Assembly (NCBI GenBank): GCA_029552745.1
Contig: JAKPDK010000058.1
Location: forward strand, 1-64,000
Direction: 5' to 3'
Source of the DNA: Candidatus Hydrogenedentota bacterium
GTDB lineage: Bacteria; Hydrogenedentota; Hydrogenedentia; Hydrogenedentales; SLHB01
DNA: 64,000 nt
Part shown: positions 26,623 to 35,989 of the stretch, piece by piece
How the letters are laid out: each line of letters begins with the position of its first letter
Position numbering within the stretch: the stretch's first letter is position 1
The notes under the pieces: generated by a model
What the model was told of the DNA's origin: nothing
The model's database searches: none
What the model saw: the letters and a program-made list of their open reading frames with translations, nothing else
Translations under genes and position numbers: made by a program

Positions 26623-27174
26623 TGAAACTAACCTCCCAAGTTCATGCGGCTTATACCATGGAAAAACCAAACCCAATGGACACAGACCTCGCTACTCGAC
26701 AACCTAGCAAATATACTCCAAAACACTTAGTATATTCTAAATTATATATGCGTCCAGTACCTTTGGCGCTTTTTGTTATTTTGGATGAGCAATTGAAGAG
26801 AGGATTTTCCATGAAGGCTTTTGAGAGGAAGGCACTGACGCAGAGCGTCATAGGCAGATTTGATCGATCTATGCCCCGCCTAGTCCCCCGCATGCGGGGG
26901 GGACACAGGAGGGCCGAACCCTGCGCAGGGGAAAGAAAGCCGTCCCCCGTTGTCATTGCGAGGAGCCCCGAAGGGGCGACGTGGCAATCCCCTTAGGTAT
27001 CCGGAGATTACCCCGACCCATGCCCCATGTCATCTTGCGCCAAGCGGTTGAGGGGATTGCTTCGTCGCTTCGGGGACTCGCTCCTCGCAATGACAACCGG
27101 TCGTACAAGCCTAGTTTACGTCCTCGATGCAGTGCCAAAGGTTTGTGAACTTATGCAAATTATGCCGTAATCTT
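26623..27174. other. Intergenic region occupied mostly by MITE copy B
   Basis: 552 bp between two minus-strand genes. Apart from the repeat at 26747-27157 it contains only an AT-rich stretch at 26641-26746 that must hold the promoter of the C45 gene. No gene is seen. Confidence 0.65.
26747..27157 (+). repeat. MITE-like element, copy B
   Basis: About 411 bp, the forward-oriented relative of copies A and C. Terminal inverted repeats are at 26747-26769 and 27132-27157. Internal arms starting TGTCATTGCGAGGAGC and its complement are at 26951-26994 and 27050-27095, and a CCCCCGCATGCGGGGG hairpin lies near 26886. Similarity to copy A runs over the whole element, showing recent spread. No transposase is encoded. 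Confidence 0.75.
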
Positions 27175-29274
27175 TCACGGATTCGTAACAATGCGAACTC
27201 CCACAGCGTCAATTTCTATGGGTTGTTCCAACGCGATTGCGTCCACCTGCACGTTGTCTTCGTGCCAGGTTATCGTGCCCGTTCCCATCCGGGGTACCCG
27301 AACAATGCCGGAAGACGTGCGGAGTTCCAACGGGGCGGGTTCTCCATGATAACCCGCAACCCAAAGCCTTTTCTCGGGATTAGCGTATAGCCAAGCCGGA
27401 TATGCCCCACACGTCAAAACGGCATCAGCGACCTGAACGCGCCCCGATGCGTTCTGGCGTGCCACAGGCGACTCCCACATCCGCCACGGAATCTCACCGT
27501 TTTCATCCCATCGTTTTTCCAAGTTCCATTTGACCAAATCAACTTCCAAACCTAGCGTTTTTCCGTCTCGACTACATTCCAGCGTCCAGGGACGTTTACC
27601 AACAACGGCGTCGCGGTATGTGGTCACCGCCGGCGCAAGTTCATCTCGGAAACACCCCGATGCCACAGCGCGCGCAAATGAAGGCGCGTCTTCGAAATCC
27701 CGACGTTCCGCCAATTCCGCATAGAAAGCGCATGGTGGAGCTCCCCGGAAAAATCGGCTGTTTCGTTCTAAATCCCAAAACACCTTCTCTGCACCTAGAT
27801 AATTGTACATTTCCAGTGCGATCTCATCCTCCGTATCAATCAAGCGCAGGGGCGCATCGTGTCCCAGATCACTCACGCGAAAAGGACGTATAGCCGTCCA
27901 TGCGTCGCCCATACCAACTACGATGACGGCGTTCCTAGGCACTTCCACAGGGAATGAGGTCACGCGATCTTCGTTCAACCACACCTCGCGCACGTATCGT
28001 TTGGGCTTCCACACCATGACAAGCTTTGCACTGCGAAATTGCGCAAGCGACGCCGGCGCCAAACTATCGGGGTGCTCCAACGTGCGAGGGGCATACACAC
28101 CAATAGCACGACATCCGACTTGTACGCCAAGGTATTTACCCGCCTCCGATAAGGTAGGTGTGCTTTTGCGCTCTCCCGGATGGTCGGGGTCTCCGAACCA
28201 GGTGTCATTGATCAGGTACCTTGTGAACAACACACCGGGACGCGGTTCCTTCGGGACAGAGAAATGCGCCAGAAATACGTTGGTCTGACGGCTTATCTCA
28301 CGGGTAGCCGTGCCAAACACGAAGGAGTCGGAAAAATACGTGGTCATGCCGATGTTCCAAGGGGCATAGGCGGTCTCCGTCATTTCCCCTGTGGGCAACG
28401 GATGTTCCAAAACAACCCGTAGCCAGTCCGGAGACTCTGCCTTCTCAACCCATTCCCGAACCAGGGCGATTTCCGGCGGACCCCCACATACCGTCTGGTT
28501 AAAGGTGGCGCGGCTATGCGGACCAGTTAGGTAACCGCTTCTTCGATCGATCCGCAACGCTGTGGAAATCATGAGCTGCGTCAGCATCGTCTTCGCCCGA
28601 ACACGTGTCTCCTCGTCCCGAACCAGAGAGGCAAGACGTTGCAAAGCGTCCACTGTCACCTCCACATAGGTGGGACTGTTATACTCATAAACGGTGCCAT
28701 TTTCAGCCGTGATCTTCGCAAGGCGCGCCATCTTTTCATAACCGTATTGAGCCAGTTCCTTGTCGCCAAGCAACTCGCCACCTAGGCACGCGCTCAGAAC
28801 ATGCATGCTCGTCACGTTCGTGTACGTCGGCGCCACATCCAGCCTACGGATCTCCCCGCACCCTAATCGAAAACTTTCGAATAGCCGTTGTCGTGTTGCC
28901 TCAGACAACCTATCACCATGCTGAATCACCATCGGAAGGAAAGCGCGCTGCACAAAGGCAACCGCATTGAGATCTTCCACGACCGGTTTTTCCAACGTCC
29001 GAAAGTAATTTCCATAATGGGGGTTCTCCTGGTGCGACTCCTGGCAACGCAACACGGCATCTATCATTTTCTCCGCAATAACAAGGTCGTCTTGGTTGCC
29101 CCGTGCAACAACCTGTTCTGCCAACTCCGCCGTGTCCCACACGTGATGGACCCGCCGTCCGTCTCGCTCTTCCACAACCATATAAACGTCAGGGTCGAAA
29201 TTATCAGGCAAAACAAACAACTCGGAACCGCAGACGTTTCCGAGAAAAAACAGGGAGAAATTGACGAGACGCAC
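27175..29274 (-). CDS. Secreted protein of unknown function (699 residues)
   Basis: The start is probably GTG at 29274 because AAAGGAG lies seven bases upstream; a signal peptide then follows directly (LVNFSLFFLGNVCGSE). Residues 60-330 look alpha-helical with repeated hairpins, like an alpha/alpha toroid of polysaccharide lyases (TYTNVTSMHVLSACLGGELLG, SPTYVEVTVDALQRLASL). The C-terminal half is beta-rich. No catalytic signature that I can name is present. Its surroundings of secreted glycan enzymes suggest a polysaccharide-related role. It could be a divergent lyase or a heparinase-like protein. Confidence 0.7.
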   Translation of the reverse strand: MRLVNFSLFFLGNVCGSELFVLPDNFDPDVYMVVEERDGRRVHHVWDTAELAEQVVARGNQDDLVIAEKMIDAVLRCQESHQENPHYGNYFRTLEKPVVEDLNAVAFVQRAFLPMVIQHGDRLSEATRQRLFESFRLGCGEIRRLDVAPTYTNVTSMHVLSACLGGELLGDKELAQYGYEKMARLAKITAENGTVYEYNSPTYVEVTVDALQRLASLVRDEETRVRAKTMLTQLMISTALRIDRRSGYLTGPHSRATFNQTVCGGPPEIALVREWVEKAESPDWLRVVLEHPLPTGEMTETAYAPWNIGMTTYFSDSFVFGTATREISRQTNVFLAHFSVPKEPRPGVLFTRYLINDTWFGDPDHPGERKSTPTLSEAGKYLGVQVGCRAIGVYAPRTLEHPDSLAPASLAQFRSAKLVMVWKPKRYVREVWLNEDRVTSFPVEVPRNAVIVVGMGDAWTAIRPFRVSDLGHDAPLRLIDTEDEIALEMYNYLGAEKVFWDLERNSRFFRGAPPCAFYAELAERRDFEDAPSFARAVASGCFRDELAPAVTTYRDAVVGKRPWTLECSRDGKTLGLEVDLVKWNLEKRWDENGEIPWRMWESPVARQNASGRVQVADAVLTCGAYPAWLYANPEKRLWVAGYHGEPAPLELRTSSGIVRVPRMGTGTITWHEDNVQVDAIALEQPIEIDAVGVRIVTNP

Positions 29275-29440
29275 GAAAATGCTCCTTTTGACGTTTGAAA
29301 TGGGTTTGACCAAAAGCGGTGATGCCACGCAGCGCCTTCCCGTAAGTCTATAGGATGACATCTCCCCCTTCAACCCAGATGGGCTTAAACAATCGCTTGC
29401 CGTCCCGCATGGAAAGGTGAAAAGCCCTCACCGTTTTGGT

Positions 29441-29446
29441 TATAAT
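29441..29446 (+). promoter_or_regulatory. Possible -10 box upstream of the E1 dehydrogenase gene
   Basis: A consensus TATAAT lies about 95 bp upstream of the start at 29543, but no good -35 box is found 16-18 bp before it. Confidence 0.35.
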
Positions 29447-29542
29447 ACGTCCATGCAGTAGGGCGGTGTTCGTGTCAACCATGATCTTACCCCCTGTAAA
29501 ACCTTCCGCTGTTTCATAGGCCGCAAGTACGAGGTGAAAACG

Positions 29543-32080
29543 ATGACAAAGTGTCTGATGGTAGTACCCGAAGAGGTGCGCCGATCTGAAATGCTCGAAC
29601 TGGGAAACATTCCCGTAAATACGTACAACAAATCGATCACTGAAGAGCTGAAAAGCAATCCCCATATAACCCCGGGCGCATGCCTTCGTATATACCGGGA
29701 CATGGTACTTATTCGTGAATTCGAAACCATGTTGGACCAGATCAAGAAACTGGGTGTGTACGAAGGGATTGAATACCGGCACGCGGGACCGGCGCACTTG
29801 TCGATTGGTCAAGAAGGTGCAGCCGTCGGCGAATGTTTCTATCTCGACGTGGAAGACCATATCTTCGGCAGTCACCGAAGCCACGGAGAAATCATCGCAA
29901 AAGGCTTAAGTGCTATTCATAAGCTTTCCACGCAGCGCCTTCAGGAAATCATGCAAACGTATTTTGATGGCATGATTCTACGCGTCGTGGAATCCGAAAA
30001 ATCCCCAACTCCCACACTGAAACTCCCGGCAGACAAGGGCGGGAAAGGAGCAGCAAAACCGGATACCACCGAACTGGCTATTGACTTTCTACTCTATGGT
30101 TTGCTTGCAGAAATCTTCGGCAGGGAGACAGGTTTCAACAAAGGCATGGGTGGTTCCATGCACGCCTTCTTCCCACCTTTCGGGATCTACCCCAATAATG
30201 CCATTGTCGGTGGTAGCGCTGACATCGCAACCGGCGCCGCTTTGTACAAAAAGATTATGCAGGCAAAAGGTATCGTCGTAGCAAATATCGGAGATGCTTC
30301 TCTCGGTTGTGGTCCCGTGTGGGAAGCGATGGCGTTTGCCACCATGGGGCAATATCGCAACTTGTGGAGTGAACCATACCGCGGCGGTCTCCCCATTGTA
30401 TTTAATTTCATGAACAACTTTTATGGCATGGGAGGCCAACCCATCGGAGAGACCATGGGATTCGACCGCCTGGCGCGTGCCGGTGCCGCAATGAATCCCG
30501 AAAAAATGCATGCGGAATGTGTCGACGGCAATAATCCTCTCGCACTGGCGGATGCCTATTGGCGCAAAAAACAAGTCATCGCAGAAGGTCGCGGTCCGGT
30601 ATTTCTTGAAGTTATCTGCTACCGGCAGACGGGACATTCCCCAAGCGACCAATCCTCCTATCGGGAACGCGAAGAGATCGAGATGTGGCGGCGCGTAGAC
30701 CCTATTACCGAGTTCGGCACAAAGCTCACTTCTGCCGGTGTCGCTTCCGAAGACGACCTAAAAGGCATTTGGGAATACGCCAAACAAAAAATAACCCGCA
30801 TCTGCCGACTCGCCGTCGATTTGTCCATCTCACCTCGGATGAAACTCGGGGCGCATATCACCCTTGACACCTTCATGTTTTCAAACGAGTTGGAAAAAGA
30901 ACTCCCCGGGCTGGCGCGCAAAGACGATGTCCTCATGCCCTTGGAGGAAAACCCGCGCGTCAAACAAATTGCCAAAAAGTCACGCAAAGGCATAGATGAC
31001 GCGGGTAATGTACTCAAAGAAGCCAAAGCCGTAAGTTACCGGGACGCCATTTTCGAAGCCCTGATCCATCATTTTTATAACGATTCCCGTGTTGTGGCTT
31101 ACGGTGAAGAAAACCGGGATTGGGGCGGTGCCTTTGCCGTCTACCGAGGCATGACCGAGGCATTGCCTTACCATCGGCTGTTTAATTCGCCCATTTCAGA
31201 GGCAGCTATCATCGGTACCGCCGTCGGTTTTGCACTCGAGGGAGGCCGACCCGTCGTTGAATTGATGTACTGCGATTTCATGGGGCGCGCCGGCGACGAA
31301 GTCTTTAATCAGCTTCCTAAATGGCAGGCAATGTCAGGCGGCTACTGCCGGATGCCCGTCGTGGTGCGTGTCTCCGTCGGCAGCAAATACGGCGCACAAC
31401 ATTCCCAAGACTGGACAGCCCTGTGTGCCGCTGTGCCCGGTTTGAAAGTGGTTTTCCCCGCAACGCCTTATTCCGCGAAGGGACTCATGGCATCTGCCTT
31501 ACGCGGCAGTGACCCGGTTATCTTTTTCGAAAGCCAACGCCTCTACGACGTCACTGAAATCTTCAACCCGGACGGTGTACCAGCAACGTACTACACCATT
31601 CCCCTAGGCATACCGGAAATCATCAAAGAGGGTAAAGACCTTACCATATTGACGTTCGGCGCCACGTTATACCGCGCATGGGAAGCTGTACAACGATTCG
31701 AGAAAGAGTTTGGAATCTCCGTAGAACTCATCGACGGGAGATGTCTCGTACCGTTCGATTACGAAATACTCATTCAGTCGATCAAAAAGACCGGCAAACT
31801 TATTTTGGGTAGTGATGCCTGTGAGAACGGCAGTTTCCTGCACACGGTCGCTTCAAAAACTGCCCAAATCGCATTCGATTACCTTGACGCGCCGCCTGTG
31901 GTGGTCGGAGCAAGGAATTGGATCGTACCGCCTGCAGAACTCGAAGAGTTCTACTATCCAATGCCGCACTGGTTCCTTGATGCGTATCACGCCCAAATCA
32001 AGCGGCTTCCCAACTACAACCCGACGATTGATTTCTCTTCGCAAGAGATCTTAAGTCTGTCAAAATACGGAGTAGTCTGA
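29543..32080 (+). CDS. Fused 2-oxoacid dehydrogenase E1 (alpha and beta subunits in one chain)
   Basis: Thiamine-diphosphate enzyme of 845 residues that joins the usually separate E1 alpha and E1 beta subunits. The alpha half (about 45-440) carries RHAGPAHLSIGQEGAAVG, the cofactor motif GDASLGCGPVWEAMAFATMG and NFMNNFYGMGGQ. A charged insert of about 25 residues (EKSPTPTLKLPADKGGKG) sits inside it. The beta half (about 500-845) starts SYRDAIFEALIHHFYNDSRV and contains GEENRDWGGAF, EAAIIGTAVGFALEG and YGAQHSQDW. It would decarboxylate a 2-oxoacid and pass the acyl group to a lipoyl E2. No E2 or E3 gene is nearby. ATG 29543 has GAGG eight bases before it; GTG 29534 is an alternative. Confidence 0.88.
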   Translation: MTKCLMVVPEEVRRSEMLELGNIPVNTYNKSITEELKSNPHITPGACLRIYRDMVLIREFETMLDQIKKLGVYEGIEYRHAGPAHLSIGQEGAAVGECFYLDVEDHIFGSHRSHGEIIAKGLSAIHKLSTQRLQEIMQTYFDGMILRVVESEKSPTPTLKLPADKGGKGAAKPDTTELAIDFLLYGLLAEIFGRETGFNKGMGGSMHAFFPPFGIYPNNAIVGGSADIATGAALYKKIMQAKGIVVANIGDASLGCGPVWEAMAFATMGQYRNLWSEPYRGGLPIVFNFMNNFYGMGGQPIGETMGFDRLARAGAAMNPEKMHAECVDGNNPLALADAYWRKKQVIAEGRGPVFLEVICYRQTGHSPSDQSSYREREEIEMWRRVDPITEFGTKLTSAGVASEDDLKGIWEYAKQKITRICRLAVDLSISPRMKLGAHITLDTFMFSNELEKELPGLARKDDVLMPLEENPRVKQIAKKSRKGIDDAGNVLKEAKAVSYRDAIFEALIHHFYNDSRVVAYGEENRDWGGAFAVYRGMTEALPYHRLFNSPISEAAIIGTAVGFALEGGRPVVELMYCDFMGRAGDEVFNQLPKWQAMSGGYCRMPVVVRVSVGSKYGAQHSQDWTALCAAVPGLKVVFPATPYSAKGLMASALRGSDPVIFFESQRLYDVTEIFNPDGVPATYYTIPLGIPEIIKEGKDLTILTFGATLYRAWEAVQRFEKEFGISVELIDGRCLVPFDYEILIQSIKKTGKLILGSDACENGSFLHTVASKTAQIAFDYLDAPPVVVGARNWIVPPAELEEFYYPMPHWFLDAYHAQIKRLPNYNPTIDFSSQEILSLSKYGVV

Positions 32081-32085
32081 GTGTT

Positions 32086-34569
32086 TTGAGATCGGTTCCG
32101 AACGGCTACAACCGCAACAACCTCAAAAACACGGAAAAAGTATGTCTGTTTTTTCTATGCACGCTCCTCGTGTGTTTCTCGAGCCGTGCCGACAAATCTG
32201 TATCGCCCGAGTCGTATGTTCCTGTTCAGGGTTTTTTTGAGCTCGAGAATTGGTCTTCCCAACCAGGCGCTACACATCCCTCCTTGACAACCTTTCAAGG
32301 ACAAAAGGCTTTACGTTTCGTTACCGACTTTCAAGAGACAAATGCATCTCGTGCCGTTTGGGACTTGAAACTGTATGGCGATCTAGCAGAAACAAGAGGA
32401 ATCCAACTGAAATTCTATGTACCTGACTCCTCTCCCATACCCCCGATTACCGCGTACTTCCGCAGTGGAAAATCTTGGTATACGTTAGATATGTTCGCTG
32501 ACGCTACCCAACCCGATAAAAACGGATGTGCAACCATTTGTCTTTTGAAAAGTGCAACGCAGTGCGAGGGGATTCCTCAAGGCTGGGGAAAAATCGACGG
32601 GTTGCGGCTAGCGGCATGGCGTACTGACGACAAGAACGCTTCTTTTCTCTTGTGTGATCCCGCCCTCATCGTCTCCAATACGCCCATCGCTATAATCCGA
32701 GCCGAGTCCGCCGTCAACACCTCGCCGGGAGATGCGCGCGCCGCATTCGAAAATGCCGCCATAATCGATGCGCTGTATGCTGCCATGGGGCTACAAGCCA
32801 AAGTAATCAGTGATCTTGACCTTTCTCCAAAAACTCTCCGTGGAATACGGCTGGTTGTTTTGCCGTGTAACCCGGTCATGCCAGAAACCGCCCTGTCTGT
32901 ACTGCAGACGTTTCTGCGCCAAAGCGGTAAGATTCTCGTCTTCGGCAAATTGCCTGCTTTGCTTGACAAAGAGATGAACCTGCGGCTGAGCGCAAAGCTA
33001 TCCCCCCAATACGAGGGGCAATTCAATCAGCTACAGATGAAGGGACTCACATCACCTTATCTTCCTGCCTCCATGATGTGTTCCCCTTGGGAAGTCCGCC
33101 AAATCGAACCTCTTGCCGCTGGAAGTCAGCCGATCGCCGAGTGGTGTGACCGGGATGGGAAATCCACCGGCAAATGTGCAATTGCCGTCTCCGACATGGG
33201 CGTATTAGCTGCATTTTTGCCTTCGAGCAGCGACCAGCACGGCTTGGCACCCTTGCTCCTGTACCTCACGGAGCGATTCCTGCCAGATAGTCTACAAACT
33301 GCCGTTCAATACCAGATGACATCCTCCAGTATCCTCGCGGAATACTCCTCTTTTGACGAAGCGATCCGCGCTATCTCCGGCTCGCTTAGCCGCCACCCTG
33401 AAGCGAAAAAAAGTCTGGAGCTCGCAATAAAAATGAGAGCATCCGCCCAAAAAGCAGTCCAATCTCGCGGCTATCCCGAGGCATATAAAGAGCTGTTGGA
33501 GTCCCGGCGCGCTCTCCTAGAGGCATGGCTAGCCACCTTGGAACCGTCACCATCAGAGCACCGCGCCTTTTGGTGCCATAGTCCCTTCGGTGCGGGTGGA
33601 TTGGGTTGGGACGCCACGGTTCGCAACCTTGCAGAAAACGGTTTTAATACCCTTTTGGCAAACCTCGCTTGGGCAGGTTGCGCCTTTTATCGCAGTCAGA
33701 CGTTGCCCGAATCGCCTGAAGTGAAGACGCGGGGAAACCAACTGGTGGCGTGCCTTTCGGCATGCAAAAAGTATGGCGTCGCCTGTCACGTCTGGAAAGT
33801 CTGCTGGAATCTGGGCACAAAAGTGCCAGCCGCGTTTCTCGAACGTATCGAGCGGGAAAACAGATTGCAAGTGCGTCGAGACGGTAAAACGCTAAAGAAT
33901 TGGCTATGCCCGTCCCATCCAGCGAACCGTCAACTGGAAATTGATGCAGCTACAGAAATCGCGTCCCAATATGATGTTCAAGGAATCCACTTGGACTATG
34001 TTCGTTTTGAGAGTAGCAACACTTGTTTCTGCAACACTTGTAAGAAACAATTCGAAGCCTTCATCGGACAGACGGTGACAGACTGGCCTAATGCGGTAGA
34101 CACCTCGGGGAGATGGAACGCCCAATGGCTAGAATTCAGACGCAACACCATCACGGCGACTGTGAAGGAGATTAGCGCCGCAGTACGTAAGATCAACCCG
34201 AAATTGCAAATTTCCGCTGCCGTTTTTCCCGACTGGCCTATTCACCGTAATCAGGTCGGACAAGACTGGAAGGAATGGTGCGAAAAAGGCTATGTCGATT
34301 TCGTATGTCCCATGACTTACACCTCGTATACCCCCCTATTTGAATCCATGGTGCGTCTGCAAAAGGACTGGGCAGGAAGAGCGGCGTGTTATCCGGGAAT
34401 CGGCATGAGTGTCTGGCGGAATGAGAATGACCCGATTACCCTTGTAAATAATATCCAAGTGACAAGAAAACTGCAGACAGGGGGATTTACCGTCTTCGAT
34501 TTGAAAGAACCCGTTGCGCGTTTCGTCCTTCCTGCCCTAGGCAAAGGAATCACTCGACCCAAACCTTGA
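32086..34569 (+). CDS. Secreted GHL10-type family 10-like glycosidase
   Basis: 827 residues. The only usable start is TTG at 32086, giving a long n-region and a hydrophobic stretch (about 20-33) typical of a signal peptide. Residues 40-190 form a carbohydrate-binding-like jelly-roll (GFFELENWSSQPG), 200-330 a Rossmann-like region, and about 485-820 a GHL10 TIM barrel. Barrel motifs include NGFNTLLANLAWAG, VQGIHLDYVRFES with likely catalytic acidic residues, SAAVFPDWP and VDFVCPMTYTSY. GHL10 enzymes act on bacterial or plant polysaccharides outside the cell. It follows the E1 gene by five bases and may be co-transcribed, although the pathways appear unrelated. Confidence 0.78.
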   Translation: MRSVPNGYNRNNLKNTEKVCLFFLCTLLVCFSSRADKSVSPESYVPVQGFFELENWSSQPGATHPSLTTFQGQKALRFVTDFQETNASRAVWDLKLYGDLAETRGIQLKFYVPDSSPIPPITAYFRSGKSWYTLDMFADATQPDKNGCATICLLKSATQCEGIPQGWGKIDGLRLAAWRTDDKNASFLLCDPALIVSNTPIAIIRAESAVNTSPGDARAAFENAAIIDALYAAMGLQAKVISDLDLSPKTLRGIRLVVLPCNPVMPETALSVLQTFLRQSGKILVFGKLPALLDKEMNLRLSAKLSPQYEGQFNQLQMKGLTSPYLPASMMCSPWEVRQIEPLAAGSQPIAEWCDRDGKSTGKCAIAVSDMGVLAAFLPSSSDQHGLAPLLLYLTERFLPDSLQTAVQYQMTSSSILAEYSSFDEAIRAISGSLSRHPEAKKSLELAIKMRASAQKAVQSRGYPEAYKELLESRRALLEAWLATLEPSPSEHRAFWCHSPFGAGGLGWDATVRNLAENGFNTLLANLAWAGCAFYRSQTLPESPEVKTRGNQLVACLSACKKYGVACHVWKVCWNLGTKVPAAFLERIERENRLQVRRDGKTLKNWLCPSHPANRQLEIDAATEIASQYDVQGIHLDYVRFESSNTCFCNTCKKQFEAFIGQTVTDWPNAVDTSGRWNAQWLEFRRNTITATVKEISAAVRKINPKLQISAAVFPDWPIHRNQVGQDWKEWCEKGYVDFVCPMTYTSYTPLFESMVRLQKDWAGRAACYPGIGMSVWRNENDPITLVNNIQVTRKLQTGGFTVFDLKEPVARFVLPALGKGITRPKP

Positions 34570-34573
34570 ACAT

Positions 34574-35500
34574 TCAAGGATTCGAGCCTTCTGGACGCGC
34601 CACCTTCCCGTCTGGCTGCAGCACAATTCCTTCGCCGCCGGACGCTTTTGGCTCGGTAGGTTTTGTTTGTTCAGCTGCCGATTCGGTCTTTTCTGCCTGT
34701 TCAACAGAGGGGGCTTGACGCGCTATCTCCGCCACTTGTGCCGCAGGCAACACAATCATTGCGGATTCCGGTTCCCCGCCGCTGGCGCTCCCGCGTAAGT
34801 TTTTCAAAACCACAATCCCTGCCACCGAACCGTCTAGCAGAAACGCAGGACCCCCTAAAAAGGGAGGAAAATCCCCATAACCACGATCAGATGCTTCGTC
34901 AGACAAAAAATAGAGTTCCCGGGGCTTTTTCGCAATCGCTTGGATTCGCTGCAAAACGGTAGCACATGCCCGACCTGCCACTTTCCCCATTCGATATAGA
35001 ACCAGAACCGGATCGAGCCTATCTGGAGTGCCCACCTTTGTGAGGTCTAACGCCGACACAGGTTCTTTCAAAGCCGCGATCGGGCGAAGAAACGCCAAGT
35101 CCAAATCTTTATCACGCAGAACAATGCGGGCGGGAATCTCGGTACCATCCCACTCTAAGATCTTGACGTCAGCTAGTTCCGTACGGTAATCAAAACCTTC
35201 CGTCTCATCGCCCATCCCTTCAAACATCTCTCGAAGCATCGCGGCAGGATCGGTTGCACTAAGAGAAACCACCACCAAACCCGAAGGATCAAGCACTGTC
35301 CCCGTGTGCTCCAAGACAGCATCTTCCTGCTCCGTGCCGTATCCGGGAATTGAGTAGGATGTCTTAATTAAAAGACGAACGGTTACAATAGCCTTTTCGT
35401 TCAGGTCGACAATTGGACGTCCTGCTATAGCGATCTCATCCGCCGAAAGAGAAAAACACACAACTGCGACAAACATCCATAGCATGAACGATTTAGTCAT
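34574..35500 (-). CDS. Secreted trypsin-fold protein, apparently catalytically dead
   Basis: 308 residues with a signal peptide (1-19). Residues 30-260 follow the HtrA/trypsin chymotrypsin-like pattern: HTGTVLDPSGLVVVS matches the GSGxxxxxxGxVxTxxHV strand, KDLDLAFLRP the segment with the catalytic aspartate, and FLGGPAFLLDGSVAGIV the GNSGGPL strand. The histidine and the serine at the expected places are missing (VVSLSATD and PFLGGPAF), so it should not cleave peptides. A disordered tail rich in E, K and P (about 265-308) ends it, without a PDZ domain. It ends four bases from the convergent GHL10 gene. It may be a binding or decoy protein. Confidence 0.72.
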   Translation of the reverse strand: MTKSFMLWMFVAVVCFSLSADEIAIAGRPIVDLNEKAIVTVRLLIKTSYSIPGYGTEQEDAVLEHTGTVLDPSGLVVVSLSATDPAAMLREMFEGMGDETEGFDYRTELADVKILEWDGTEIPARIVLRDKDLDLAFLRPIAALKEPVSALDLTKVGTPDRLDPVLVLYRMGKVAGRACATVLQRIQAIAKKPRELYFLSDEASDRGYGDFPPFLGGPAFLLDGSVAGIVVLKNLRGSASGGEPESAMIVLPAAQVAEIARQAPSVEQAEKTESAAEQTKPTEPKASGGEGIVLQPDGKVARPEGSNP

Positions 35501-35847
35501 AGACCTTTACCTTTCTATCCGCACCGCCCTGATATGTTCTGAAGCATATTACCCCCCACACCAGTAAAGAAACAAGTTACCTGAAATTTTGAATTGCCCC
35601 CCCGAATGCCTAGAGCGATCTGTGGGTTCGTTTGGCGTCACCAGCGTCCAGTCTTTTTTCAAATACTGGAAACCTGGGTTATTCTGCCTCAGGCGCTGAA
35701 CTCGAAACGGGGATTAGCACAAACTGCGAAACTTGCTCTGTTTTCAGTCCACAGGTGAGTCATAGGCAAAGGGGATCGCCTCCCATAATACGGCAACCGG
35801 GTAGTATCGTGGACATGCCAGGAAGACTCCACTCTTGGCCCTTGTTG

Positions 35848-35932
35848 CCACTGGTTCTATTCCCTAAAACACAACTTGGAGAAAGCTTGCACGTGGGGAT
35901 TCTCCCACTGGTTCTATTCCCTAAAACACAAC
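35848..35932 (-). CRISPR. Two-repeat, one-spacer candidate mini CRISPR array
   Basis: A 28-bp sequence occurs twice without mismatch (35848-35875 and 35905-35932), separated by 29 bp of unrelated sequence. On the minus strand each copy begins GTTGTGTTTTAGGG, a typical opening for type II-C repeats. Those 14 bases pair with the tracrRNA anti-repeat at 2203-2216 with nine Watson-Crick and two G-U pairs. The 57-bp period and 28-bp unit are shorter than the usual 66 and 36. Two copies alone do not prove a CRISPR. It could be a decayed array remnant or an integration outside the main array, which would lie left of the window. Confidence 0.45.
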
Positions 35933-35989
35933 CAAGCCAAGAGGACCCCTCTGTAAAGGCAGCCTAAAAGTACTTACTTGTAATGACAT

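Noticed and set aside
26526-26996. 156-codon open frame through MITE copy B
   Set aside because: A similar peptide appears in copy A only because the element is repeated. Its ends fall inside the repeat and the start of the C45 gene.
35632-35967. 111-codon open frame across the spaced repeats
   Set aside because: It has no ribosome site or protein features; the repeated peptide LPLVLFPKTQ simply reflects the DNA repeats.
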